Part shown: in pieces, positions 8,195-16,144 of the stretch
Layout: each line of letters begins with the position of its first letter
Numbering within the stretch: position 1 is the first letter of the stretch
Assembly (NCBI RefSeq): GCF_008274695.1
Contig: NZ_VTOU01000003.1
Coordinates: forward strand, 1 to 64,000
Source: Sphingomonas montanisoli
Lineage (GTDB): Bacteria > Pseudomonadota > Alphaproteobacteria > Sphingomonadales > Sphingomonadaceae
DNA length: 64,000 nucleotides
Reading direction: 5' to 3'
The notes under the pieces: model-generated
What the model saw: the letters and a program-made list of their open reading frames with translations, nothing else
The model's database searches: none
What the model was told of the DNA's origin: nothing
Program-made: the position numbers and the translations under genes

Positions 8195-8603
8195 CGTTAC
8201 GCCTCACGACCGCGGATACGGCATCGCCGACCATCTGACGCACCTCGTCGCGGTTCTTTGCAACAGACGGACGCATGAAGGGCCGCTCAGCCACCTTGGA
8301 CGTGCCGAACTCGAGCGCCGCCGCGTACGGCGCGTTGGCGCTGACCTGGACGTGGAGAGGCCCGACAAGGACCGTCTCAATGGAGCGGTCAAGCCGGTGC
8401 GTGTCGGCGTTTGGCGCCTCACCCGGGCGGGAAGCAACGTGGCCCTTCCCGCTGACCGCACCTGCCGTGATCGAGATAGCCGCATCGGTCGCGATCAGGT
8501 CTCCGGCAACGTAGAGAGCTTGGCCCATGAGGCGCACGGCCTCGGGGCCGGTGATCGAGTTGAGCCGCCGCTTTACGGCATCGACGCCAGTGACCTTTGC
8601 CAT
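8184..8603 (-). CDS. HK97 gp10-like head-tail joining protein
   Basis: 139 residues. The central YAAALEFGTSKVAERPFMRPS segment is the hallmark of the HK97 gp10 family (Y..xxEFGT....PFlrPa). Adaptor between head connector and tail. ATG 8603 has only a weak AGGGA upstream and element copy 4 lies 30 bases before it. Confidence 0.9.
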   Translation of the reverse strand: MAKVTGVDAVKRRLNSITGPEAVRLMGQALYVAGDLIATDAAISITAGAVSGKGHVASRPGEAPNADTHRLDRSIETVLVGPLHVQVSANAPYAAALEFGTSKVAERPFMRPSVAKNRDEVRQMVGDAVSAVVRRNGGK

Positions 8604-8633
8604 TCCCTACGATGCGCGCACGGTTACCACCCA

Positions 8634-8646
8634 GATACCGCCGTCA
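8634..8646 (-). promoter_or_regulatory. Late-unit element, copy 4 (variant TGACGGCGGTATC)
   Basis: One base differs from the consensus at position 12. A second partial copy (GGTGGTAAC) follows at 8622-8630. Spacing to ATG is 30 bases, as at the other copies. Confidence 0.65.
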
Positions 8647-8847
8647 ATCTGATCACAAAGGGGTTGTGTGCCGCGCGGCTCGCCTTAATGAGCCCGCTGC
8701 GAATCTGCCGTCCCGATTGAAGGCGGACGTTCGCCTCCCCCGACGGTCCCGGTTGCCCAATCAAAAGCCGGGGCCGTCATATTCGCCGTCAGATTTAAGC
8801 AAATCGAATGATTTACCTGCAGAGCGGACGAATCGTTGGGGTGCGGC

Positions 8848-8976
8848 ATGATTGATCAGAACGACTGGAGCGCACGCGCGCGTGCTAAGGCAATGCGCGC
8901 GGAAGCCATTGCCGCCGTGGGTGTTGGTGGGGCAGTCGTGGTCACTGTGCTGCTTTTACTAGTGGCCTACATCTAG
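8848..8976 (+). CDS. Small membrane protein on the opposite strand (moron)
   Basis: 42 residues: a charged N-terminus (MIDQNDWSARARAKA) and a strong C-terminal membrane helix (VGVGGAVVVTVLLLLVAYI). It is the only plus-strand gene between 1 and 15.6 kb and ends tail-to-tail with the next gene, both stops sharing CTAG. A possible promoter lies at 8752-8783 (TTGCCC, then CATATT). The 200 bases upstream hold no other gene. Function unknown; morons of this type often act in the lysogen. Confidence 0.6.
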   Translation: MIDQNDWSARARAKAMRAEAIAAVGVGGAVVVTVLLLLVAYI

Positions 8977-9347
8977 GCCCTTCGCCCGCGTCCCGCATAA
9001 TAGACGCCCATGGGGTCACGCTCGATCTGGCTCACGTGCCACGTCCCGACATGGGGGCCGGCGAGAACCTCGACCTTGGCGTCGGTGTCGATCGTGCCGC
9101 TGAGTGTTGCAGCGAGGATCAGGAAGCGGACATCGCCCGAGGCATAGCCCTCCGCGCGCATAGCCTCGGTCGCGACGTCGATCTGCGCCTGGCAGTCGCG
9201 TCGAACCTCGACACCGGGCGAGACGATTGAACCGCCAGCGTCATACTCGGTTTCGGTGAAGGTGATGACTTGGGCCGCGTGATAAGGGCCTCCGAACATG
9301 GCTGAGATGCCCTGCGCGATCCCCGCGAACATGGCGGGCACGTCCAT
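8973..9347 (-). CDS. Head closure / head-tail joining protein
   Basis: 124 residues from ATG 9347 (ATGA overlap with the connector gene; GTG/ATG 9359 is less likely). Strand-rich with a C-terminal WHVSQIERDPMGVYYAGRGRR, similar in style to head closure proteins that lie after the DUF4054 connector. The name rests mainly on position and size. Confidence 0.6.
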   Translation of the reverse strand: MDVPAMFAGIAQGISAMFGGPYHAAQVITFTETEYDAGGSIVSPGVEVRRDCQAQIDVATEAMRAEGYASGDVRFLILAATLSGTIDTDAKVEVLAGPHVGTWHVSQIERDPMGVYYAGRGRRA

Positions 9348-9793
9348 CACAGCGACCATGGCGGAAGCGGGCCAGCGAAGCCGTTGTACGCGCCGCAGTA
9401 AGGAGCGCCCCCTGCCCCACCCGAGATGCGCGGGCCGGCCTTGTTGCGCGCCAGCGCTTCGGAATACTCGAGCCCGTAGCGCGTCGATGCCCAGCCCCCG
9501 GCGATCTGCGCCTTCACCGCATCGCTGTTGAAGGAGACATCCATCGCGCCCGATTTGAACCGCTCGACGCCCGCCGGGATCTGCCCGCCGCCGCTCGCCG
9601 CGCCCAACCCCTCGCGCGCCATGTGGTGGGCTGCAGCCGCCATTATGCTCGGCGCGTAGTCCGCCTCGATCCAGCTTTCGTCGACGTAGCGCTTGGCGTC
9701 ATCAATCCAGTAGTCGACGATCGTGTTGTCGACGCTGGAGAACGCGGGGTAGCGGGCCTTTAGATTGGCTGCGGTGGGGACGGTATAGGCCAT
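9347..9793 (-). CDS. Head-tail connector protein (DUF4054)
   Basis: 148 residues. The N-terminus (LKARYPAFSSVDNTIVDYWIDDAKRYVD) followed by an AAHHMA helix is characteristic of DUF4054 connectors, which are HK97 gp6-like adaptors that dock on the portal. ATG 9793 lacks a Shine-Dalgarno sequence and is preceded by element copy 5. Confidence 0.85.
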   Translation of the reverse strand: MAYTVPTAANLKARYPAFSSVDNTIVDYWIDDAKRYVDESWIEADYAPSIMAAAAHHMAREGLGAASGGGQIPAGVERFKSGAMDVSFNSDAVKAQIAGGWASTRYGLEYSEALARNKAGPRISGGAGGAPYCGAYNGFAGPLPPWSL

Positions 9794-9823
9794 ACCGCAA
9801 CGTCGATCAGAGCAGTTGAGGTT

Positions 9824-9836
9824 GCTACCGCCGTCA
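9824..9836 (-). promoter_or_regulatory. Late-unit element, copy 5 (variant TGACGGCGGTAGC)
   Basis: One base differs from the consensus. It ends 30 bases before the connector ATG, in a leader without a Shine-Dalgarno sequence. Confidence 0.65.
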
Positions 9837-9871
9837 ACGGGGTGGCGGCGTCTACCGATTTCTAGCCTAAA

Positions 9872-10102
9872 CTAACCGGCAAAATAGGCCGTCGCCACGG
9901 CGCCGCCGGACGCAGCCGCCAACAATGCGAGCAGCAGGCCCGCCATAGGCCGCCGCCCCTCCTGCGAGCTTGGCTCGTCGATCGATCGGCGCGTCATCAA
10001 TTCATAGGCCTCATACGCGCCATCCCAGTCGTCGCGTCTGGCTTCATCAATGATCTCGCGAATTCGCGCTTCTTGTTCGACGGTAAAGACAGCGTCGTTC
10101 AC
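9872..10102 (-). CDS. Small tail-anchored membrane protein
   Basis: 76 residues from GTG 10102. Acidic helical N-terminal half (EQEARIREIIDEARRDDWD), then a C-terminal hydrophobic helix (MAGLLLALLAAASGGAVATAY). Between the tailspike gene and the connector genes. Unknown family; a single C-terminal anchor would fit a holin-like or spanin-like role, but no lysis partner is adjacent. Bases 10103-10258 hold no gene I can support. Confidence 0.55.
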   Translation of the reverse strand: MNDAVFTVEQEARIREIIDEARRDDWDGAYEAYELMTRRSIDEPSSQEGRRPMAGLLLALLAAASGGAVATAYFAG

Positions 10103-10258
10103 AAGAATTCTTTATCGTGCATGTAGAGCCTCCGGTTCATCCCCTGGCGCATTGAGCGCTCGTGAAACGTTCACTCGTCCAAGCGCCTTCATTTGGCAAG
10201 GGAAGATGACCACGCAAACGATTACAAATTAGTTATTCATTTATTGCCAATGTTTGTG

Positions 10259-12448
10259 TTACCAGCCCAATGTCGCCCGCTTCGCTGCAATCTGCTGTGC
10301 GATGAAGATACGACCAGCGTCGCTGTAGTGGGTCGTTTCGCGCTGCTCGTAGCGTTCATCCTTCGTGTGTGCCGCCGCAGTCGTCCCAAGATATCCGCGC
10401 TCACTTGTGTTGATGACGTTAGTCGTGCGCGTAAGGACGTTCACATACTCGCCGCTAGCGAACTTCATCGGCCCGCCGCCGATTTCGCTGCATGCAAAGG
10501 TCGTGGCACTGTTGTTGATGTCGCTAACCAGCGTGCCAGCGCGCGAAATCTGCCGAAAGCGCCACGGCACCACCTTATTGGCGAAGTCCTGAACCTCCAT
10601 CGGTTCGGCCGGGTCATAGGCGTCGATCATCGCTTGCCACACATTGAGGAAGCGGGCGCCATAGGTCGCGGCCAGTGCCGCGTTCAGCGCCACGATCGCG
10701 TCATAATTCGCGGTGCCGACAAACTCGGTAGCCGTGTTGATGTTCGCGACCGACAGGACCAGATACCGATCATGGGGAATCGCCGCCACCATTGCGGCAA
10801 TGTCAGCCTGTACCGTCGCGCCCTGACTGTAGTTGTTCCGCCCAGCCATGATGGCGATTTCTCGGTCGAATAGCGCGTCGTTGAGGAAGCGTGTCCGGAT
10901 GGCCGTGCTCTGGTCGTTCTCCGCTCCGCAATTCAAGACACGCTTGCCCGTTAGCGCCGCGAGATGCTGCGGGATCGATCGGCCACCGGGGAACGATGCT
11001 CGCGACACGAGACTATCGCCATAGACGGCGATATCCGGAGCCGGGCGCTTCGTGGTGAAGGGGCGCATCTGCGTATCGGCGATCTGGGCGGGGATAACAT
11101 CGATCCGCTCGATCCATCCCTGCCATGCATTGCTGAACCCAAGTCGCGCGGCCGTCGTGGTGATCTGCTGCAGCTTCGTCGATACCTTCACCGATCCGCC
11201 GTTCGCCACGACGCGCCGATCAGTGGCGCTCCACGAGACTGCCTCAAGCGTGCTGGACAGGCGGTTGCCCTCACCGAGCGAATATGTCGCCTCGTTCCCG
11301 CCCTGGTTGTTGTGCGAGAGCCCTTGCGTGAACGTCTGACCACGCTGCAGCGGGGCGCCGCTCTGGATCCGCACAAGAGCGCCGTTATTCGGCGTTCCGT
11401 AGCTATATCGCGACCGCACCACCATCGTCCCGGACGCGCCAGCGAGCGCCGCAAGAAACCCGGCGGCCGTGCTGAAATTGTCGGCGTTGCGCACGCCCGC
11501 TGAACCGGTCGAAGGGACGTAGCTTGTTGGTCCCGGAATCCCGAAGGCGGCCGCCTCAAACTGGACAGCGCGTGGGCTTCCGGCAACGGTGATGTTGACC
11601 GTGCCCGCGGTGTTGGTCCAGATCGCAACCCATTTGCCATGCAAGGCAGTCCTGCCTCCAACGGCACCCCAAGTGTTGTCGGCGGGTACGACTGCAAAGG
11701 TTGCGGTGCCTTCGCTGATGGTGGCGCTTCCGTCGAGTTCCGCGCGATCGGCGATCCATAGCGTGTACCAAGTCGCCGCAGCCACCGTTACCGCCTGCGT
11801 GACCGGCGCGCCGCTGTTTAGAAACAGGTTGGTGGCACTATGCTCCATCAGGGCGCCACGACCGGGCGAGATGGCGGGCACACCATCTTCGAATGTGCGA
11901 AATGCGTAGCCCGGCGCGTTATCGACCGTGAGGTCGGTCTTCGGGCCGGTACGCGAGAACGTGATCAGGCTCGCAAACGAGCCGCCGGCATAGCGATCGT
12001 TCGCGAAGTCCGTGACGACGCTGGCCCCGAGAAGGGGGAAGGGCGTGACGTCAGCCGAGCGGGTCGCGCCCAGATCATCCTCCACAAGAAGAGACCAGAT
12101 GAGCGCACCGCCTGAGATATCGCCCGCAAGGCGCGCGCGGCGAACCGATCGGTCGCTACCAACCGCGTTCGCGGCGATGATGTCGAGTTCGGCCTGCGTT
12201 GTCGCCTGGATGTCGATCCGAGTGTCGCGATAACCGTCACCCACACCCGGCTCATATTCCCGCAGCACGACGGTGGAAACGGGATAGGGAAGCCCGCTCG
12301 ACATCACGTTGCCGTTCACAGTCGAGAAGCCGGGGGCGCCGTCGTTCAGCACCTCCACCTTACCGGTGGTCAGGCCGTTGATCTTCGCCTGAAAGGGGCG
12401 GCCCTGAACGCCCGAGGTAACGGAGAGGGAGAGCGCGCCGAGTGCCAT
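10259..12448 (-). CDS. Tailspike or head fibre with C-terminal SGNH esterase domain
   Basis: 729 residues. An N-terminal beta domain (about 1-130), a jelly-roll/LamG-like middle (about 150-460; repeated ATNLFLNSG, NADNFSTAAG features) and an SGNH-hydrolase domain from about 470. The hydrolase shows IAVYGDS (GDS at 477-479), GRNN at 536-539 and THYSDAG at 706-712, matching blocks I, III and V. Such esterases deacetylate capsule or exopolysaccharide, fitting hosts that coat themselves with sphingan-type polymers. Unusual position: between the capsid and connector genes. It has its own upstream terminator and element copy 6, and no Shine-Dalgarno sequence at ATG 12448. Confidence 0.8.
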   Translation of the reverse strand: MALGALSLSVTSGVQGRPFQAKINGLTTGKVEVLNDGAPGFSTVNGNVMSSGLPYPVSTVVLREYEPGVGDGYRDTRIDIQATTQAELDIIAANAVGSDRSVRRARLAGDISGGALIWSLLVEDDLGATRSADVTPFPLLGASVVTDFANDRYAGGSFASLITFSRTGPKTDLTVDNAPGYAFRTFEDGVPAISPGRGALMEHSATNLFLNSGAPVTQAVTVAAATWYTLWIADRAELDGSATISEGTATFAVVPADNTWGAVGGRTALHGKWVAIWTNTAGTVNITVAGSPRAVQFEAAAFGIPGPTSYVPSTGSAGVRNADNFSTAAGFLAALAGASGTMVVRSRYSYGTPNNGALVRIQSGAPLQRGQTFTQGLSHNNQGGNEATYSLGEGNRLSSTLEAVSWSATDRRVVANGGSVKVSTKLQQITTTAARLGFSNAWQGWIERIDVIPAQIADTQMRPFTTKRPAPDIAVYGDSLVSRASFPGGRSIPQHLAALTGKRVLNCGAENDQSTAIRTRFLNDALFDREIAIMAGRNNYSQGATVQADIAAMVAAIPHDRYLVLSVANINTATEFVGTANYDAIVALNAALAATYGARFLNVWQAMIDAYDPAEPMEVQDFANKVVPWRFRQISRAGTLVSDINNSATTFACSEIGGGPMKFASGEYVNVLTRTTNVINTSERGYLGTTAAAHTKDERYEQRETTHYSDAGRIFIAQQIAAKRATLGW

Positions 12449-12480
12449 AGCGCGGAGGGTGCCGGGAACGGGCTGGGACA

Positions 12481-12493
12481 GTTACCGCCGTCA
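12481..12493 (-). promoter_or_regulatory. Late-unit element, copy 6
   Basis: Exact TGACGGCGGTAAC, 32 bases before the tailspike ATG, just downstream of a terminator that closes the capsid unit. This context argues that the element drives transcription. Confidence 0.8.
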
Positions 12494-12508
12494 GCCGAGA
12501 CGGCAACG

Positions 12509-12538
12509 AAAAGGGCCGCTACCCGAAGATAGCGGCCC
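12509..12538 (-). terminator. Rho-independent terminator after the capsid unit
   Basis: Minus strand reads GGGCCGCTA, an 8-base loop, TAGCGGCCC and then TTTT: a perfect 9-bp stem with a short U tract, 26 bases after the stop of the 12564 gene. Confidence 0.8.
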
Positions 12539-12563
12539 GAGTGTCCCAGGGAGGGGGGATAGG

Positions 12564-12980
12564 TTAGAACTTGGCGGCTTCTTCGCGCGCCAGTTCGATT
12601 GCCGACTTGATGTCGTCGTTCGTGGCGCCGTCCTCGATCGTCACGCCTTCGGCTTTGGCGATGTCGAGCAGGTCAGCCTTATTCTTGCCGGTGAGCGAAA
12701 CGGGCTCGGCCGCCTTCGATCCACCCGGCTTGCCATCGCCATCGCGATCGAGCGCGGCGAGCTTGGCCTTGAGGTCCGCGACTTCGGCCTCCAGTTCGGC
12801 GATGCGCGCCTTGTCGTCGCCATTGTCGGTAGCCTCGTCCTGCTTGCGGCCCAGATCGGGCAGCGGCTCGACGATCTTGTCCTTATCGAAGGTCTCCGAC
12901 TGGCCGGGCTCGAGCCAGACAGTGGTGCCGTCCTTTAGGCTGACACCGCGAGCGGCGGGGGCGAAATTCGTGAGCTTCAT
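12564..12980 (-). CDS. Small capsid-operon protein with coiled coil
   Basis: 138 residues from ATG 12980, with AAGGAG seven bases upstream. N-terminal beta segment (GTTVWLEPGQSETF), central heptad-like coiled coil (IAELEAEVADLKAKLAALD) and a C-terminal helical segment resembling a Rho-N/HeH-type fold (KADLLDIAKAEGVTIEDGA). Comparable small proteins follow the major capsid gene in related prophages; head accessory role inferred. Confidence 0.65.
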   Translation of the reverse strand: MKLTNFAPAARGVSLKDGTTVWLEPGQSETFDKDKIVEPLPDLGRKQDEATDNGDDKARIAELEAEVADLKAKLAALDRDGDGKPGGSKAAEPVSLTGKNKADLLDIAKAEGVTIEDGATNDDIKSAIELAREEAAKF

Positions 12981-12990
12981 CACCGTCTCC

Positions 12991-14031
12991 TTAGATGCCG
13001 TCGCGGTAGACGACCGCCTTCGGTAGGCGGATCTCGGTGCCGCCGACGTTCATCACACCGCCGACCGAGAACAGCATGTCGTGCGCGCGGCGCGGTTCGA
13101 GGAAGGTGTGGTCGCCAGGCAGATGGAAGCGAGCCACTTCCTTGCTGTTGTCCCACGCCATCATGCGGTCGGTGCTGCTGGCACCCGCGCCGGCCAGTTC
13201 GCGAATATTCGTGAACTCGATCGAGCGGCCACCTGCGGAGCGATCACCGCGGATGAAGTCGATGATGCGGCCCGAGCCGTCCGTCATGCGGGTCTGCTCG
13301 ATATAGCGCAGCTTGGCCGTCGGCAGCGCGACGGTGGTCGCGGTGTGCGTCTCCGCCGTCTGGGTCTCGACCGCGTTCACAGCGCCCCAGATGTCGGCGC
13401 TGATTTGATCCGGCGTCTTGTTCGCCCAGGGCGTGGTCGAGCCGGTGCCAGTCGCAGCCACGTTGGCCGTGGGCACGTTCGGATCGTTGATCAGGCCGGT
13501 CCAGCCCTTCTCCGACACGGCTGCGCCGGGCGTGCGGCCGGTCATCGCGACCGAGCGCTTGAACACCTTGGCCACCATCGTGGCGTCGGACGCCTTCTCG
13601 CTGTCGAGCGAACGGCCCATCTTCGCGGCGCGCTGCATCTCCTGCACGCTATACTCGTAACCGATACCGGCGAGGTGGAAGCCGCGAACGTTCTGCTCGT
13701 TCAGGCTACCCACATACGGCATGTCCATGCCCTTGCCGGACAGGAACTCGGCGCGACCGACCATATCGCGGCTGTAGAACACCGTGCCGATGTCCCACAT
13801 GTCGCCGTCTTCGTTGACCTCAATCAGGCCGGTCAGTTCGAAGTTCGGATACTTGCGCGAATAGACTTCGCTCTCGATGCGCCACAGCTGCGGCGTGAGG
13901 AAGGCGATACCGATCTGGTCGTTCGTGTAGAACTGGTCGACCTTGTCGCGGAAGCCATCGACGAACTGGTCATCGTGAGCCTTCCACGCTCGGAAGTCGA
14001 TCTTGCCGGTTGCGGCGTCAAGAAACTGCAT
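12991..14031 (-). CDS. Major capsid protein (DUF2184 type)
   Basis: 346 residues. Conserved segments such as GYEYSVQEMQRAA and the C-terminal PLPKAVVYRDGI-like end match DUF2184 capsids (HK97 fold). It follows the protease/scaffold and cement genes. ATG 14031 has AAGGGGG upstream; it belongs to the unit headed by element copy 7, with Shine-Dalgarno-driven internal genes. Confidence 0.85.
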   Translation of the reverse strand: MQFLDAATGKIDFRAWKAHDDQFVDGFRDKVDQFYTNDQIGIAFLTPQLWRIESEVYSRKYPNFELTGLIEVNEDGDMWDIGTVFYSRDMVGRAEFLSGKGMDMPYVGSLNEQNVRGFHLAGIGYEYSVQEMQRAAKMGRSLDSEKASDATMVAKVFKRSVAMTGRTPGAAVSEKGWTGLINDPNVPTANVAATGTGSTTPWANKTPDQISADIWGAVNAVETQTAETHTATTVALPTAKLRYIEQTRMTDGSGRIIDFIRGDRSAGGRSIEFTNIRELAGAGASSTDRMMAWDNSKEVARFHLPGDHTFLEPRRAHDMLFSVGGVMNVGGTEIRLPKAVVYRDGI

Positions 14032-14044
14032 GGTCGAGGCCCCC

Positions 14045-14497
14045 TTAGCGCTTGGCCAGCTTGACGAGCGCGCCGCTCGCAGCCGTGGTGTCGAAGAACC
14101 AGCCCGGCAGGATGGTGTTGCCGGACGAGGAGTTGGTGAAAGCGCCAGCGCTGGTGACGTAGGCCTGGTCGCCCGGCGCCACCGTTGCCGCCGCCAGAAC
14201 CCAGATCACGCCAAGCGTAACGATCGGGGCGGTGGCGTTCTGCGGGAACGTGTCCGCAGCGCCGCCAGCGATCGGGCTCAGCGCCTCGTGGTCGCGAACT
14301 ATGCCGAGGAGCTTGCCTGCCGTCGGGGTGGCCGTGCAGCCGTGGTCATTGGCACCGCGGAAGGCCGCCTTGCCAAATGCCACGCCCGCCGAATCCTCGA
14401 CGGTGCGCGAGATGATGTTCTTCGTCTCAGCGTTGACGACGAGACCGGGATAGCCGGGAGCCACCTGGTCGGTGTAGTTGCTCTGAAGGATAGCCAC
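14045..14497 (-). CDS. Capsid structural cement protein (Gp24/DUF2190-like)
   Basis: 150 residues from GTG 14497 with AAGGAG upstream. Gly/Ala-rich beta protein with an internal IVRDHEALSPIAGGAADTF region and GDQAYVTSAG loop, similar to structural cement proteins that decorate the capsid, found directly before the major capsid in related phages. Confidence 0.75.
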   Translation of the reverse strand: MAILQSNYTDQVAPGYPGLVVNAETKNIISRTVEDSAGVAFGKAAFRGANDHGCTATPTAGKLLGIVRDHEALSPIAGGAADTFPQNATAPIVTLGVIWVLAAATVAPGDQAYVTSAGAFTNSSSGNTILPGWFFDTTAASGALVKLAKR

Positions 14498-14509
14498 TTT
14501 CCAGTCTCC

Positions 14510-15019
14510 TTAGGCGGCGTTGCGCTGGGCGCGGAGGCGGTCGCGGAGCGCGGCGCCGTCGGCAATGTTGATGGGCTGCTGGCTGATTGCGTCGCGCAGC
14601 GTGTCGGTGGCCTCGACCTTCACGTCCTTCGTCAGGACAGCGAAGGAGGCGGCGACCTGGGCATCATTCCAGCCCTTGGCCGCGTCGCCCATCTTGGCGC
14701 TGACGGCGGCGGCCATGATCTGGCCCTCGTCCATCTCGTCAGTGACGTTGATGCCGAGCGCCTTCGCCTTGCTGGCGATCTGCGCATAGGCCTTGGCGGC
14801 GTCGCGAAGCTGGGCCGGGGTCGGGCGCGCATCCTTGAGCGCCTTGTTCTCGGTTTCGAGCGTCGCCTTATCGGTGGTCAGCGAGGCGATCTGCGTTTCG
14901 AGGCCTTCAACCTTGGCGGTTGCGGCGTCGCGGGCGGCAAGGATCGTGGTGATCGTCGCAATCGCGGTGTCGGCATTGCCGACGTCGACGGTCAGCCCGT
15001 CGATCATCATGGTCTTCAC
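14510..15019 (-). CDS. Internal in-frame scaffold product of the protease gene
   Basis: GTG at 15019 inside the protease gene has AGGAG six bases upstream (minus strand CAGGAGAAGCCCGTG). Translation from here gives 169 residues of mainly coiled coil, separating the scaffold from the protease domain. This nested arrangement parallels lambda C/Nu3. The start is predicted from sequence only. Confidence 0.55.
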   Translation of the reverse strand: MKTMMIDGLTVDVGNADTAIATITTILAARDAATAKVEGLETQIASLTTDKATLETENKALKDARPTPAQLRDAAKAYAQIASKAKALGINVTDEMDEGQIMAAAVSAKMGDAAKGWNDAQVAASFAVLTKDVKVEATDTLRDAISQQPINIADGAALRDRLRAQRNAA

Positions 15020-15619
15020 GGGCTTCTCCTGGGTGGTGAGACTGTCGAAAAGGGGCTGCGGGGCGCTGGCGCAGGGGGCCGCGTCTTTGATGGCGCACTC
15101 GGATCCGGCGCGGCCGCGATCGACGAGAGCGACGTGATTGCCGAAGATCGTCTTCTGGCGCGCCTGGCACTTGGTGCCGTCGGCGGCGGTGAAGTCGCCA
15201 AACTCGAGATCGGCCGAGTAGCCGTTGCTCAGCTCGCGCTTGCCACCGTTGACCTTGGCGATCGCCTCGGCGTCGGTGAGCAGCAGATCGAAGGCGAGAT
15301 AGTCGCCGTCGCGCATCGCGCCCATGACCGTGCCGCGCGCGTGCTGGCGCCAGTTGTCGGCGGTGACAGCCTCGCGAGGGTGATCATCGGTGACGGGCTT
15401 GCCGATGAACGAGCGCGCCGAGGCCGCATCGAACACGGTCTGATCGTCGCGCAGCACATGGACGAGCGCGGTGTCGCGCAGGCCGTGCTTGTTGTCGGGA
15501 TCTACCTCGCGGCCGGCATACTCATAGGTGCCGGTGCGCGCCGCCTTCGCCCGAACGGCGAGAAAACCGTCTTGCGTTCGGCGCGGCGCGTCCAGCACAA
15601 GGGTGTCGGCGAAATACAT
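14510..15619 (-). CDS. Capsid maturation protease with scaffold tail (DUF2213)
   Basis: About 369 residues from ATG 15619; ATG 15628 is also possible, but 15619 gives the 32-base spacing to element copy 7 seen at the other copies. N-terminal DUF2213 protease domain (GKPVTDDHPREAVTADNW, then SNGYSADLEF and GNHVALVDRGRAG), then a C-terminal coiled-coil scaffold (IASLTTDKATLETENKALKD). It should cleave scaffold and capsid during head maturation. No Shine-Dalgarno sequence at the start. Confidence 0.85.
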   Translation of the reverse strand: MYFADTLVLDAPRRTQDGFLAVRAKAARTGTYEYAGREVDPDNKHGLRDTALVHVLRDDQTVFDAASARSFIGKPVTDDHPREAVTADNWRQHARGTVMGAMRDGDYLAFDLLLTDAEAIAKVNGGKRELSNGYSADLEFGDFTAADGTKCQARQKTIFGNHVALVDRGRAGSECAIKDAAPCASAPQPLFDSLTTQEKPVKTMMIDGLTVDVGNADTAIATITTILAARDAATAKVEGLETQIASLTTDKATLETENKALKDARPTPAQLRDAAKAYAQIASKAKALGINVTDEMDEGQIMAAAVSAKMGDAAKGWNDAQVAASFAVLTKDVKVEATDTLRDAISQQPINIADGAALRDRLRAQRNAA

Positions 15620-15651
15620 GCGCGGCATCGTGCCGACGCGGGAGAGGCGGA

Positions 15652-15664
15652 GTTACCGCCGTCA
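15652..15664 (-). promoter_or_regulatory. Late-unit element, copy 7
   Basis: Exact TGACGGCGGTAAC, 32 bases before ATG 15619. It sits in the short gap between this gene and a divergent plus-strand gene that starts 10 bases away. Confidence 0.75.
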
Positions 15665-15673
15665 GGGGGGCAT

Positions 15674-16144
15674 ATGTCGGACGATCGAATGCAAGAACTT
15701 GTAGAGCGGAAGAGGGCCGCGATGCGCGCCCAGGCGGAGAGGGATCGGGAGCAAGCCGAAAGGGAATCGGCAGAAGCCGAGAATCAGAAGCGGGTAGCGG
15801 CCCTTTGGAGAGAACAAGAGCCGGCAATGATGGCGGCGCTCGATGCTGTGAATGCAGCGTTTCAGGGGTTATCCACGGCAATCCACCAATATAGCAGCAA
15901 GCCGGCGAGCTACCCTCACATTGCGTATAAGGAATTTGGCCTTACGAAGGCGCGTATTGCGGGAACTCTTCAAACGTTGAACATCAATGTGGGTCATCAT
16001 GGGCTTGTCGATGTTGCAATGGGCACATCGCATCAACGCCCCATCAAGAGCCAAAAATTTCAGCTTGAGGACGCTGACTTCGAGAAGTGGAAGAACGTTT
16101 TCCTCGACTTTATAGAGGTCAACACACCCGCTAGCCCAAGCTGA
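15674..16144 (+). CDS. Divergent cargo gene (moron) in the head module
   Basis: 156 residues from ATG 15674 with AGGGGGG upstream; a longer open frame to the left is antisense to the capsid genes and rejected. N-terminal charged coiled coil (ERKRAAMRAQAERDREQAERE), then a C-terminal alpha/beta region (AYKEFGLTKARIAGTLQTLN). The 3' half is less GC-rich than its neighbours, suggesting recent acquisition. It overlaps the minor head gene tail-to-tail by 14 bases. No family recognised; a lysogenic or regulatory role is possible. Confidence 0.65.
   Translation: MSDDRMQELVERKRAAMRAQAERDREQAERESAEAENQKRVAALWREQEPAMMAALDAVNAAFQGLSTAIHQYSSKPASYPHIAYKEFGLTKARIAGTLQTLNINVGHHGLVDVAMGTSHQRPIKSQKFQLEDADFEKWKNVFLDFIEVNTPASPS

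Noticed and set aside
14003-16144. 713-residue plus-strand open frame
   Set aside because: Most of it is antisense to the protease and cement genes; only the part from ATG 15674 has a Shine-Dalgarno site and coding character of its own.
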